Part shown: piece after piece, positions 1 through 9,778 of the stretch
Layout of the letters: every line of letters begins with the position of its first letter
Numbering within the stretch: the stretch's first letter is position 1
NCBI GenBank assembly: GCA_025451775.1
Contig: JANWJU010000093.1
Coordinates: 1 to 32,420 of the forward strand
Origin: Terriglobales bacterium
Lineage (GTDB): Bacteria > Acidobacteriota > Terriglobia > Terriglobales > SCQP01
Direction of reading: 5' to 3'
DNA length: 32,420 nucleotides
Notes under the pieces: generated by a model
Told to the model about the DNA's origin: nothing
The model's input: the letters and a program-made list of their open reading frames with translations, nothing else
Databases searched by the model: none
Made by a program: the position numbers and the translations under genes

Positions 1-1075
1 GGACGTTGGGGATGAGGCCATCTTCGATCAGCTTGCCTTTGGGAGAGTAGTAGCGGGCCACGGTGAGCCAGATGGCAGAGCCATCACCGACCGGGATGAG
101 CTTTTGCAGCGAGCCCTCGCCGAAGGTGTCATCGCCGATGAGTTGGGCGCGTTCGTTCTGCTGCAGGGCGGCGGCGGCAACCTCAGCCGGGCCAAACGTG
201 CCGAAGTTCACCAACACATCGAGGGGATCGGTGGCGTCGATGGCGCGGGCGGGATCGGCGGTGGTGGTGACGCGCGGATACTTCTGGCCCTCGAGATAGG
301 TGATGGTGCCGTGATCCAGGAAGACGTTGGCGAGGTCTTCAGCTTCCGTGTAGGAGCCGGCGGCGCTGTTGCGGAGGTCAAGGATGAAGCTGTGGGCGCC
401 CTGGGTGCGGAGGCGGCGGACGGCGGCAGCGACTTGGCGGGCGCGGCCGGCATCGAAGTCGGGCACATGGATGACGCCCACGCCAGCGTTCAGGGTGGCT
501 GGCAACGGCACGGGAGTGGGCACCGCGCGAGTGATGGTGACCTTCACCGGATCGGAGTGATGGAGGTGAACGACGCTGAGGGTCACGGTGGTGCCGGGCG
601 GGCCTTCCATCATGCGGCGGATGGCTTCGAGGGAGAGGTCACGGGTGCCCTGGTCGTTGATGGCCTCGACGAAGTCGCCGCGCACCAAGCCGGCTGCGGC
701 GGCGGCGCCGCCGGGACGGACATCAACCACATCGGCGTAGCCGACGCGTTTGGAGAAGACCGCCTGCACGCCGGCGGCGGGGGGATCGTTCTGATCAGCG
801 AGAAAGGCGCGATACTCGGCGGGGTCGAGATAGCTGGAATCGGCGTCGAGGGAGGAGAGCAACCCGCTGAGCCCGCCTGCAGAGACCTTGGCGAGGTTGG
901 GGGTGGTGACGTAATCGTCGGCGATGTGCTGGTACACCTCGACCATGACGCCGAGCTGCTGCTCGGGATTTTGCGAGGCGGCGGGGCTGTCTTGGCGCCA
1001 CACGACACCGGTCATGAGCACCACCACCAGCACCAGCGAGAACACCAGAACCCACAGGCTTGATTTCCGCGACAT
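1..1075 (-). CDS. S41 C-terminal-processing-peptidase-like protein, partial, with a degenerate active site
   Basis: The gene starts at ATG 1075 and runs off the left edge, so only about 358 residues are visible. A membrane anchor (about residues 7-26) is followed by a helical region, a PDZ domain (about 110-190, with GLVRGD) and an S41 fold. S41 peptidases cleave C-terminal tails of envelope proteins with a Ser/Lys pair, normally in SASASE and TFGKG contexts. Here the matching segments read GTFGPAE and TFGEG, so by alignment to E. coli Tsp the serine position is Gly295 and the lysine position is Glu320. The fold continues normally after them (ARYYSP). The protein is therefore probably a non-catalytic paralogue acting as a binder or scaffold, although a relocated active site cannot be excluded. 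It is outward-facing or periplasmic by its anchor. A TATACT box and AAGGAT lie just upstream of the start. Confidence 0.85.
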   Translation of the reverse strand, partial: MSRKSSLWVLVFSLVLVVVLMTGVVWRQDSPAASQNPEQQLGVMVEVYQHIADDYVTTPNLAKVSAGGLSGLLSSLDADSSYLDPAEYRAFLADQNDPPAAGVQAVFSKRVGYADVVDVRPGGAAAAAGLVRGDFVEAINDQGTRDLSLEAIRRMMEGPPGTTVTLSVVHLHHSDPVKVTITRAVPTPVPLPATLNAGVGVIHVPDFDAGRARQVAAAVRRLRTQGAHSFILDLRNSAAGSYTEAEDLANVFLDHGTITYLEGQKYPRVTTTADPARAIDATDPLDVLVNFGTFGPAEVAAAALQQNERAQLIGDDTFGEGSLQKLIPVGDGSAIWLTVARYYSPKGKLIEDGLIPNV

Positions 1076-1109
1076 AAGCTGCTGATCCTTAGTATAACGG
1101 CATTGACCC

Positions 1110-1817
1110 TTACACCTCGATCAAGCGGAATGCCGCGGGCGGGGACTGGGAAAGGAGCAGGGGCTGCGCCACGTTATAGACCGGGATGCCGCCGCGGGTG
1201 CGGCCTTCCAGCGCGCCATGGTGGGCGTGGCCGTGAAAGATCACGGTGGCGCCAAAGCGGTCGCAGACGTCACTGAGGCGGGAGCTGCCGAGGAAGGGAA
1301 ACAGTTCGCGCGCTTCGCCCACCGCCGTCTCCGGGATGGGGGCGTAGTGCAGCAGCACCACCCGGCGCTCTTCCCGGAGCTGGGAGAGGGAGCGCTCCAG
1401 TAGCAAGCTCTCCTCCATCGAGGTGTGAACGAAACTCTTGATCTCCGGTTCGCCAAAGGCGGTGAGTTCGCCGCGTCCGAAGCCGCCACAGAAGCCTTTG
1501 ACGCCAGCGAAGCCGACGCCGTCGCGGACGTAAGGTTCGCCATCGAGGGTCGTGATGCCCACCTCGCGCAGCATGCGGAGCAGCACGGGGACCTGGTTGG
1601 ATTCGTAGTCGTGGTTGCCGAGGACGGAGATGATGGGCAGGCGCAGCCGCAAGAGTTGGCTGATAAGCACCTCCATTTCCTCGGGCCGGCCGTAGTTGGT
1701 GAGATCGCCACCGAGCAAGAGGATGTCGGCTTGGGGCGGCAGCAGGTTAAAGCGCTCGCGGATGCGTTCGCGGTCGTTGAGGCCGCAGTGTAAGTCGGCG
1801 GTGGCGGCGATGTACAT
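1110..1817 (-). CDS. Calcineurin-like metallophosphoesterase
   Basis: A 235-residue cytoplasmic protein with the full metallophosphoesterase signature in order: DLH near the N-terminus (residues about 8-10), GGDLTN, GNHDY, a lone HY, and HGHAHHG near the C-terminus. These residues hold a dinuclear metal centre that hydrolyses phosphoesters. The substrate cannot be told from sequence. I chose ATG 1817 because the DLH motif then sits at the usual distance from the N-terminus and a GGGAGGGG ribosome-binding site lies about 10 bases upstream, inside the end of the preceding gene. A longer in-frame reading into that gene would add Arg-rich sequence without a family match. It follows the nucleotidyltransferase-like gene with a single base between stop and start, so the two are probably translated together. 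The stop lies 34 bases from the start of the S41 gene. Confidence 0.9.
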   Translation of the reverse strand: MYIAATADLHCGLNDRERIRERFNLLPPQADILLLGGDLTNYGRPEEMEVLISQLLRLRLPIISVLGNHDYESNQVPVLLRMLREVGITTLDGEPYVRDGVGFAGVKGFCGGFGRGELTAFGEPEIKSFVHTSMEESLLLERSLSQLREERRVVLLHYAPIPETAVGEARELFPFLGSSRLSDVCDRFGATVIFHGHAHHGALEGRTRGGIPVYNVAQPLLLSQSPPAAFRLIEV

Positions 1818-1818
1818 G

Positions 1819-2646
1819 CTATCCCGTCCCCTCCCGCGGTTCCGGCGCCGGGGCTGGGCGGGGGCCGCGCCCCGGGGGCGCGGCCATGCCGTGGCGGTGG
1901 CGGCGCAAGCGTTCCTCCAAGTTCTCCAAGCCCCATTGCGAGACGTCAACTTCGAACATGAGGGGGTCGATAAGGCTGCCACGAAACTCCAGCGGCGGCG
2001 CCGGAGGCTGGCCGGCCCGTTCGAGCAACTCCCGCCACAGCCGCTCCGGAACCACCTGCGCCGCCGCCGGATACACGTAGCGGAACAGCAGCAAATGCCA
2101 CAGCAGCATCTCCCAGTGTTGCCCCACATGCCGCTGCAGCCGGTCCCAGTCCATGGTGGCGCCGCAGCGGTAGATCAGGTGGCAGATGTCGCTGCCGTCG
2201 AATCGTTCCCGCCGGGTGACGAAGATTTTGCTGAGGATCATCTCCTCGGGCGCCAGCAGCCGCACACGCTGATCCAGGATCTCCCCCTCGTGTGCCAAGT
2301 CGATCCACTCGGGGGTGACCCAGAATACGCCGGTGGACATGCCGCTGATCAGGTCGACGTAGTAATCGCCCGCCGACGCCTTCGCCAGCCAGACCGGATC
2401 GGTGATCTCGGTCACCAGCCCGGCGGTGCGGCAGAGCGCGAGGGCCACCTCGACCTTCTCCGCGGGCAGGAAGAGATCCAGATCTTTGGTGAAGCGCCAG
2501 ATCCCGGTGTAGTGTTGAAACGCGAACGCTCCCGCCACGGCGTGGTTCACCCCACCGCGGCTGAGCGCCCGCAGGACGCGCTGGAACAGTTGGCGCTGTT
2601 CGGCGACCACGATCGGGGGCGAGCGGGGCGAAACACGGCGCGGCAT
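1819..2646 (-). CDS. Nucleotidyltransferase-like protein (AbiEii/minimal NTase-like)
   Basis: A 275-residue protein starting at ATG 2646. The segment AGAFAFQHYTG followed by TKDLDLFL (about residues 37-60) resembles the G-G/S...D-x-D catalytic core of nucleotidyltransferases of the AbiEii/DUF1814 type, which transfer a nucleotide to protein or RNA. The first glycine-rich element is altered (AGAFAF rather than GGxA), so activity is uncertain. A later aspartate-bearing segment (YYVDLISG) fits the third acidic residue. The C-terminal 30 residues are Pro/Arg-rich and look disordered. A start at 2718 would overlap the divergent peptidase gene and add an atypical N-terminus, so I rejected it. It forms a pair with the metallophosphoesterase, one base apart. 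It could be an orphan toxin-like enzyme or an RNA-modifying enzyme; no antitoxin gene is adjacent. Confidence 0.65.
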   Translation of the reverse strand: MPRRVSPRSPPIVVAEQRQLFQRVLRALSRGGVNHAVAGAFAFQHYTGIWRFTKDLDLFLPAEKVEVALALCRTAGLVTEITDPVWLAKASAGDYYVDLISGMSTGVFWVTPEWIDLAHEGEILDQRVRLLAPEEMILSKIFVTRRERFDGSDICHLIYRCGATMDWDRLQRHVGQHWEMLLWHLLLFRYVYPAAAQVVPERLWRELLERAGQPPAPPLEFRGSLIDPLMFEVDVSQWGLENLEERLRRHRHGMAAPPGRGPRPAPAPEPREGTG

Positions 2647-2647
2647 T

Positions 2648-2684
2648 TTCAATCCAGACTCAATCCCGCCAGATTCAATCCAGA
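2648..2684. repeat. Short direct repeats in the divergent start region
   Basis: TTCAATCCAGA occurs at 2648-2658 and again at 2674-2684, with a related TCAATCC at 2660-2666 between them. The repeats fill the 37-base gap between two divergent start codons. They could be an operator or the by-product of a small duplication. The spacings of 11 and 15 bases are not regular, so a regulatory reading is weak. Confidence 0.4.
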
Positions 2685-3871
2685 TGACCGCCATTGCCAG
2701 CGCAGTTGTCCCTATCACCGGAGCTGAGCTGGCGCGCGCCCGCCAGTATCTGTATGGCGGCTTGGCGTGGGGCGTGGGCGCGGAGGTGTGGACGCTGGTG
2801 CTGCTGGCGTTCGCCTACTACTCCGGCGCCAGCGCGGCGCTCGCCGCGTGGCTCGGGAGGAAGATGCCGCGCTGGGCGGTTGCTTCTGGCGTCACGGCGG
2901 CGCTCATGATCTATGGGCTAACGGGGCTTTTGCCCTTCAGTTTTTATGTGGATTACGGGCGCGAGCGGCGCTTCGGATTCGAGCACCTGGGCGTGGCGGC
3001 GTGGCTGGCCCAGTGGGCCGCCGCTTCACTGCTAACCGTGATCGCGGCGGTGGTGGTGGCGACGATCGCTTACGCCTGGGTGGGACGCGGGATGAGCGAG
3101 CATAAGCGGGACGCGCGGCCGGGCCGCGCTGGGGCGCGCGCCCAGCGATGGTGGTTGAAGATGTGGGTGGTCATGGCGGCGGCGGTGGTGGTGACGGTGG
3201 CGCTGGAGCCGGTGGTGATCGAGCCGCTGTTCAATCACTTCACGCCGGTGCGCAACGCCGCATTGCGCACCGATATCGAGGCGCTGGCACGCCGCGCCGG
3301 CATCCCCAACGCTCACATCTACGAGATGGACGCCAGCCGGCAATCGGCGCACACCAACGCGTACGTGGTCGGCATCCTCGGCAGCCAGCGCATTGTGCTC
3401 TACGACACCATGATCGCGCGCCAGCCACCAGCGGAGATCGAGTTTGTGGTGGGGCACGAGATCGGCCACTACGTGCTCCATCATTTGTGGAAAGGGGTCG
3501 GATTTACGGTGGTGCTGCTGCTGGGGTGGTTTGCGCTGCTGGGATTGATCTTCCCCCGCCTGTCGCGCGGCGAAAGCGGTGCGGACGTGGCCGCCCTGCC
3601 GCTGGTGCTGTTGATCTTAGTGGCGTTGGTGTACCTCTCGGCGCCCGCGACGAACGGGTTTTCCCGCTGGGAGGAGCACCAGGCCGATGCCTACGGGCTG
3701 CAGTTGACGCCGGCGCCGTGCGCGGCGGTGGCGAGTTTCGAGCGGGAGGAGCGGACCGATCTGATCTACCCCGATCCGCCGGACTGGATGGTGTGGTGGT
3801 TCTTCAACCACCCCGATCAGCAGGAGCGCATCAATTTTGCGCGCCAGGCGTGCCTGGCGCGGCCACAGTAA
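2684..3871 (+). CDS. M48 family zinc metallopeptidase, Ste24/CaaX-protease-like
   Basis: A 395-residue multi-pass membrane protein. Hydrophobic segments lie at about residues 25-55, 65-85, 100-135, 160-185, 270-295 and 305-325. The zinc site is HEIGH (His258, Glu259, His262) with the third ligand in EEHQAD (Glu331), the arrangement of M48A (Ste24-type) proteases rather than of the shorter HtpX. Ste24-like enzymes cut within or next to the membrane. Bacterial members act on envelope proteins and their substrates here are unknown. No ribosome-binding site is visible before ATG 2684. The start lies only 37 bases from the divergent ATG of the nucleotidyltransferase-like gene. The 3' end overlaps the convergent gene by 41 bases. 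Confidence 0.9.
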   Translation: MTAIASAVVPITGAELARARQYLYGGLAWGVGAEVWTLVLLAFAYYSGASAALAAWLGRKMPRWAVASGVTAALMIYGLTGLLPFSFYVDYGRERRFGFEHLGVAAWLAQWAAASLLTVIAAVVVATIAYAWVGRGMSEHKRDARPGRAGARAQRWWLKMWVVMAAAVVVTVALEPVVIEPLFNHFTPVRNAALRTDIEALARRAGIPNAHIYEMDASRQSAHTNAYVVGILGSQRIVLYDTMIARQPPAEIEFVVGHEIGHYVLHHLWKGVGFTVVLLLGWFALLGLIFPRLSRGESGADVAALPLVLLILVALVYLSAPATNGFSRWEEHQADAYGLQLTPAPCAAVASFEREERTDLIYPDPPDWMVWWFFNHPDQQERINFARQACLARPQ

Positions 3872-4688
3872 GCGCGCGGACGGCGTAGGCGCGCAGGGCG
3901 GCTTCGATATCGCCGCGCAGCGGTTCAAGCTGGCGGCGGAAGCGCAGGGCGGCATCGCGGCCGAGCGGGGACCAGCGGGGAGCATCGAGGCGCCAGCGGA
4001 TGCGGTCGATATCGGCGGCGGGGAGCGAGGTGGCGGGAACGCCGAGCAGGGGCGCGGCGGTGGCGCGGGCGGCTTGCACGAGCACGTCGCCGGCGATGAG
4101 CGGCAGGGCGTCGTTCGACTCGCCGGCGGCGGCGGCCAGCGCCTGCGCCATGGCCTCGATCACGGTGCCGGTGGCCGCACCCAGGGCGGCGGCGAGCGTG
4201 GCGAGTGTCTCAGGGGTGGGCCGCGCGGGGCTTGGCAACCCGGCGGAATTGATGGGCGCCGGCCCAATGGCGGTCATGGCTTGGCGCAGCGTGAGCGCCA
4301 GGCGGTCCAACTGTTCCGTCTGCTCGGGGGCGAGTTCGCCGTAGCCGCGCATGGAGCGCGCTCCCATCTCTTCGGCCGCCAGCTCGAGCACGCTGAGGTG
4401 GGCGCGCACCGCCTGCTCGACCCCGGTGGCGGGCGGTTCGGGCGCGATGGCGTTGGCCGCGAGGGTTTGGGCAATCACCGCCCGCGCTGCGGCAATTCCG
4501 GCCTGCACTTGGCGGCGCCGTTCGCCCTGGAGATCGTCGGCGTATTTGGGGAACAACTCGGCCGCCGCCGCGGGCGCCAGGATGGCCTCCAGGCTGGCGA
4601 GCTGCCGCTCGAGGTGCACCAGCCCATCGTAGAGATGGCGGCGCTGGGACGGGTTCAGGCTGCTGTAAAGGTTGGTGTACGGGGACAC
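3831..4688 (-). CDS. Helical Ala-rich protein of unknown function
   Basis: I do not recognise this family. With GTG 4688 as start it has 285 residues, begins MSPYTNLYSSLNP, and is almost entirely predicted helix with frequent Ala, Leu, Gln and Glu, two or three long amphipathic stretches, and no signal peptide or membrane segment. An alternative GTG is at 4706. An ORF extension to 5237 runs antisense through the proline dehydrogenase and has no start context, so I excluded it. Its third-position G+C bias matches neighbouring genes, which supports it being real. It is convergent with the M48 gene (41-base overlap) and divergent from the proline dehydrogenase, whose start lies 39 bases away. 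Confidence 0.6.
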   Translation of the reverse strand: MSPYTNLYSSLNPSQRRHLYDGLVHLERQLASLEAILAPAAAAELFPKYADDLQGERRRQVQAGIAAARAVIAQTLAANAIAPEPPATGVEQAVRAHLSVLELAAEEMGARSMRGYGELAPEQTEQLDRLALTLRQAMTAIGPAPINSAGLPSPARPTPETLATLAAALGAATGTVIEAMAQALAAAAGESNDALPLIAGDVLVQAARATAAPLLGVPATSLPAADIDRIRWRLDAPRWSPLGRDAALRFRRQLEPLRGDIEAALRAYAVRALTVAAPGTPGAQN

Positions 4689-4727
4689 GGCTCGATTATG
4701 GTCCACCCCGCCGCCTATGATGGAGGT

Positions 4728-5714
4728 ATGCTGCGCGCCGCCTTGCTGGCGTTGTCGGGCGATGCGCCGATCGGGCGCCACCTGCGCCGCTGGGCGGAGC
4801 ACAGCGGCTGGGGGCGGCGGCTCTCCGGCCGTTTTGTCGCGGGCTTGACGCTTGGGGATGCACTGGCGGCGGTACAACAGCTGAACCGCCAAGGGTTGGC
4901 CGCGAGCCTCGATCCGCTGGGCGAGCATGTGGCCACGCGCGCCGCCGCCGCGCAGGCGGCTGAACAGGCCATCGCGATCCTTGATGCCATCGCGGCCGTC
5001 CGCGCCGATGCCACCCTCTCGCTGAAACTCTCCCAACTGGGCCTCGATGTTAATAGCCATGGCCATGATGTCGACCGGGATCTTGCCGCTGCGCACCTGC
5101 GCCGGGTGCTGGCCGCGGCGGCGCGGCAGGGCAACGTGGTGTGCGTCGACATGGAGGGTTCCGACTACACCGCCGCCACCTTGGCGCTGGTCGAGCAACT
5201 CCACGCCGAGGGACTGCCCGTCAGCACGGTGGTGCAAGCCGCCCTGCGCCGCACCCCCGCCGATCTGGAGCGGTTACTGTCACAGAGGATTGGAGTGCGG
5301 CTGGTCAAGGGCGCCTACCGCGAACCGGCGGAGCGCGCCTGGCAGCGCAAGGCGGCGGTTGACGAGTGTTACCTGCGCCTGATGCGCCGGGTGCTGGAAG
5401 CCGCGCCGGGGCTGGCCGCGGCGCCCCCTGGCATGACCATGGGCGCCGCCACCGGCGTCGCCATCGCCACCCACGACGAGCGCCTGATCCGGGCGGCGGT
5501 CGCCTATGCGCGGCAGCGGGGGTTGGCGCCAGCGGCGTTCGAGTTCCAATTGCTGTACGGCATCCGCCGCGATCTGCAGCGCCAACTCCAAGCCGAGGGT
5601 TGGCGGGTGCGGATCTATGTCCCGTTTGGCCCGGCGTGGTACCCCTATTTGATGCGCCGGCTGGCGGAGCGCCCAGCGAACTTGTTGTTTCTTCTCCGAA
5701 ATCTGGGAAACTGA
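4728..5714 (+). CDS. Proline dehydrogenase (monofunctional, PutA-type FAD enzyme)
   Basis: A 328-residue TIM-barrel flavoenzyme that oxidises L-proline to pyrroline-5-carboxylate, passing electrons to the quinone pool. Family signatures are present in order: SLKLSQLGLD (about residue 100), VDMEGSDYT, VRLVKGAYREPAE, FEFQLLYGIR, and the C-terminal VRIYVPFGPAWYPYLMRRLAERPAN that closes the active site. The start at ATG 4728 aligns with the usual MLRxALLxLS N-terminus. The adjacent GGAGG is only one base away, however, so ATG 4698 (ten residues longer) is an alternative. No pyrroline-5-carboxylate dehydrogenase gene is in the window. The next gene starts seven bases after its stop. Confidence 0.92.
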   Translation: MLRAALLALSGDAPIGRHLRRWAEHSGWGRRLSGRFVAGLTLGDALAAVQQLNRQGLAASLDPLGEHVATRAAAAQAAEQAIAILDAIAAVRADATLSLKLSQLGLDVNSHGHDVDRDLAAAHLRRVLAAAARQGNVVCVDMEGSDYTAATLALVEQLHAEGLPVSTVVQAALRRTPADLERLLSQRIGVRLVKGAYREPAERAWQRKAAVDECYLRLMRRVLEAAPGLAAAPPGMTMGAATGVAIATHDERLIRAAVAYARQRGLAPAAFEFQLLYGIRRDLQRQLQAEGWRVRIYVPFGPAWYPYLMRRLAERPANLLFLLRNLGN

Positions 5715-5721
5715 AGTCGCT

Positions 5722-7409
<1,688 letters not shown>

Positions 7410-7416
<7 letters not shown>

Positions 7417-7859
7417 CGCTCGACGCCACCGCCGATTCCGCCGAAGCGCTCGAGGAGCAGGGCCGGTTGTTGGCGCGCGCGCTGCCGCCGTTCGCCGTGG
7501 TGGTGCTGATCGGCGAGCTGGGGGCAGGCAAAACCACGCTCATGAAAGGGGTCGCCGAGGGTTGGGAGGTGGCCAGCGCCGACGAGGTGACCAGCCCCAC
7601 CTACACCCTCATTCACGAATATCAGCGCGGCGGGCGGCGGCTTCTGCATTTGGATTTGTACCGCATCGAAACCGGCGCCCAGTTGGAGACGTTGGGGCTC
7701 GACGATGTGTTGCGCCCGCCGGAGAGCGGGGAGCGCAAGCTGGTCGCCATCGAGTGGGGCGAGCGGGTCGAGGACCAACTCCCGCGCCCCTATGTGCGTT
7801 TGGAGATTACGCCCACGGGCGGTGGTATCCGCCACCTGCGGTCGAGCTGGGTGCGTTAG
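7410..7859 (+). CDS. tsaE: tRNA threonylcarbamoyladenosine biosynthesis ATPase TsaE
   Basis: A 149-residue P-loop protein, the usual TsaE length. It helps the TsaB-TsaD complex make the t6A37 modification of ANN-decoding tRNAs. It shows the Walker A motif GELGAGKTTLMKG (about residues 33-45), TSPTYTLIHEY, and HLDLYRIE followed by IEWGERV, all typical of the family. It starts at GTG 7410, overlapping the end of nnr by seven bases. It is tail-to-tail with the next minus-strand gene, whose stop begins at the following base. tsaB and tsaD are not in the window. Confidence 0.95.
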
Positions 7860-8120
7860 TTAACTGGCCAGCCAGCGGATGCTCTTGCCCGCCTCGGCCA
7901 TGCCATGGCCGACCTCCTTGCCCATGCGCGCCCAGGCTTTGCCGGTTTTCCGCGGGACGGCGCGCAACAGTTTGCGCGTGCCGCGCGGATGCTGCGTGGC
8001 TGCCGTAATCGGCGAGGTCAGCGCGACCGCCAGGCCGATCCGGCGGTGGCCGCTCAAGATCAGGGCGAGACCGGCGCCCAGCGGCGCCCACGTTAGCAAC
8101 TGCTCAGTGGTTCGATTCAT
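7860..8120 (-). CDS. Small membrane protein of unknown function
   Basis: An 86-residue protein starting at ATG 8120. Two short hydrophobic segments (about residues 11-24 and 27-43) are followed by a basic, amphipathic C-terminal half containing GTRKLLRAVPRKTGKAWARMGKEVG. No family is recognised. It resembles small inner-membrane proteins with a cytoplasmic basic tail. An AAGGAA sequence lies about ten bases before the start. It lies between tsaE (convergent, no gap) and the ZIP gene (divergent, 72 bases). Confidence 0.55.
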   Translation of the reverse strand: MNRTTEQLLTWAPLGAGLALILSGHRRIGLAVALTSPITAATQHPRGTRKLLRAVPRKTGKAWARMGKEVGHGMAEAGKSIRWLAS

Positions 8121-8192
8121 GGGGTAAGTTCCTTGGTCCGGATGTCTGGATTAGAGGCGCGGTTCGGGCCCGCCGTTGTACGCTAGTCGAGA

Positions 8193-8927
8193 ATGCCTGC
8201 TGCATACGCCGCCGCCCTGGCATTGGGCGTGATCGCTGCGCTGGCCAACATTTTTGGCGGCTTGGTGCTCACCGGCCGGTCCTGGGAACGCCGCTATCTC
8301 CGCTACTTTGTTGCCGTTGGCGCCGGTTTCATGCTGGGCGCGTCGCTGCTTGAAATGCTGCCAGAGAGCTGGAAACTGGCGCCGGCGTCGACCCCGTTTC
8401 TGCTGCTGCTGGGGTTTTTGCTGGTGCACTTTGTCGAGCACACCGTGACCTCACACTTCCACTTCGGTGAGGAGACGCACGCGACCGAGTACGTGGGCGG
8501 GCATCTGCCGGTGGCGGTGATGACGGGGTTGGGAATACACACCTTTTTCGACGGGGTGGCCATCGGCAGCGGCTTTCTGGTGTCGGCGTGGTTGGGGTGG
8601 ATCATTTTCCTGGCGGTGTTCATGCACAAGATCCCGGAGGGGTTCACCATGGCGTCGGTGATGCTGGCGGCGGGCAAAGGGAATCGCGCCGCGGTGCTGG
8701 CCGCCGCCGCCATTGGCGGGGCTTCGGTGGCGGGCGTGGCGGTCATGCTAATGTATCCGGTAAGTTTGCCGCAGGCGCTGCCCTTCGCCGCCGGGGTGAC
8801 GCTTTACGTGGCGGCCACCGACCTGCTGCCCGAGGTGAACCGGGAGCCGGGAATCCGCATGGCGCTGGGTGTGTTTTTGGGGGTGGTCATCCTGGCCGGC
8901 CTGCAACTGGCGTTTCGAGGGCGATGA
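8193..8927 (+). CDS. ZIP family divalent metal transporter
   Basis: A 244-residue polytopic membrane protein with about eight hydrophobic segments. The two ZIP metal-site signatures are visible: HTFFDGVAIG in the fourth predicted helix region (about residues 119-128) and HKIPEGF in the next (about 149-155). A His-bearing loop (HFVEHTVTSHFHFGEE, about 77-92) corresponds to the variable metal-binding loop. ZIP proteins move Zn2+, Fe2+ or similar cations into the cytoplasm; the substrate is not decidable here. The stop overlaps the start of the TPM gene in an ATGA arrangement, so the two are translationally coupled. Confidence 0.9.
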   Translation: MPAAYAAALALGVIAALANIFGGLVLTGRSWERRYLRYFVAVGAGFMLGASLLEMLPESWKLAPASTPFLLLLGFLLVHFVEHTVTSHFHFGEETHATEYVGGHLPVAVMTGLGIHTFFDGVAIGSGFLVSAWLGWIIFLAVFMHKIPEGFTMASVMLAAGKGNRAAVLAAAAIGGASVAGVAVMLMYPVSLPQALPFAAGVTLYVAATDLLPEVNREPGIRMALGVFLGVVILAGLQLAFRGR

Positions 8928-9754
8928 AAAACCGCGCACGACTCTGGGCGATGATGATGGCGCTGGCGATGATGGCCGCGTTGGCGGCCGGAGCATGGGC
9001 GCAAGCGGCGCCCGCGCCGGAGAGCCTCAAGCCCTCCGGGTATGTGAACGATTTTGCCCATGTGCTCGCGCCCGCCGACGCCTCCTCTCTGGAGCAGCAG
9101 GCGCAGGCGCTCGATCAAGCGTTAAAGGTGCAGGTGGCGTTCGTCACCGTCGATTCAACCGGGGGCGATGGCGCCCAGGATTACTCCTACCGCATCGCCG
9201 AGCACTGGGGCGTGGGCCGCAAGGTGGCCACCAACGGCCAGGACAAAGACACCGGCATCCTCATCTTCCTCGCCGTTAAGGACCACACCTACTTCACCCA
9301 GATTGGCTACGGAATCGAGCCGTATATCACCGACGCCGACGCGGGGACGTGGATGCGGGCGCTGCTGCCGCAGCTCCGCGCCGGGAATTTTGGCACGGTA
9401 TTGGCGGCCATGCTGGGGCAGATTGAGCGCACGCTGGCGGCGCGCATGCCGGGGGCGGCGGGCGCCCTGGCGGGGATGGCGAACGCGCCTCCGCCGCAAC
9501 CCCAGGGGCCATCGCCGGGGCAGGGCCTGGGGCTGTTCGGCATTTTGATCGTCATCTGGATCCTCGGGGCGTTGTTCTCGCGCGGCCGGGGCGGGTTCGG
9601 CGGCTGGTGGTGGCCGCTGATCTTCTTGAACATGGGTGGCTTTGGCGGCGGCAACCGCGGCGGCTGGGGCGGGGGTTTCGGCGGCGGGGGCGGTGGCTTT
9701 GGTGGCTTTGGCGGTGGGGGATTCGGCGGCGGCGGCGCCGGGGGGAACTGGTGA
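8924..9754 (+). CDS. TPM-domain (YgcG-like) exported membrane protein
   Basis: A 276-residue protein with a signal peptide ending near AGAWA (about residue 25), a TPM domain (about 38-165: YVNDFAHVL, the GRKVATNGQDKDTGILIFLAV segment, IGYGIEPYITD), a membrane helix around 201-213, and a C-terminal tail of about 55 residues made almost only of Gly, Phe and Trp. TPM proteins are membrane-anchored, of debated function (proposed phosphatase or photosystem repair role in plants), and in bacteria often sit beside lemA, as here. The ATG overlaps the ZIP stop. The nucleotidyltransferase gene begins 24 bases after its stop. Confidence 0.88.
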   Translation: MKNRARLWAMMMALAMMAALAAGAWAQAAPAPESLKPSGYVNDFAHVLAPADASSLEQQAQALDQALKVQVAFVTVDSTGGDGAQDYSYRIAEHWGVGRKVATNGQDKDTGILIFLAVKDHTYFTQIGYGIEPYITDADAGTWMRALLPQLRAGNFGTVLAAMLGQIERTLAARMPGAAGALAGMANAPPPQPQGPSPGQGLGLFGILIVIWILGALFSRGRGGFGGWWWPLIFLNMGGFGGGNRGGWGGGFGGGGGGFGGFGGGGFGGGGAGGNW

Positions 9755-9778
9755 GCGCTGGTAAGCATTGGTGAAACC

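Noticed and set aside
3837-4697. Long N-terminal extension of the proline dehydrogenase frame
   Set aside because: It runs antisense through the helical protein gene and is Gly/Arg-rich without family match; the enzyme begins at 4728 or 4698.
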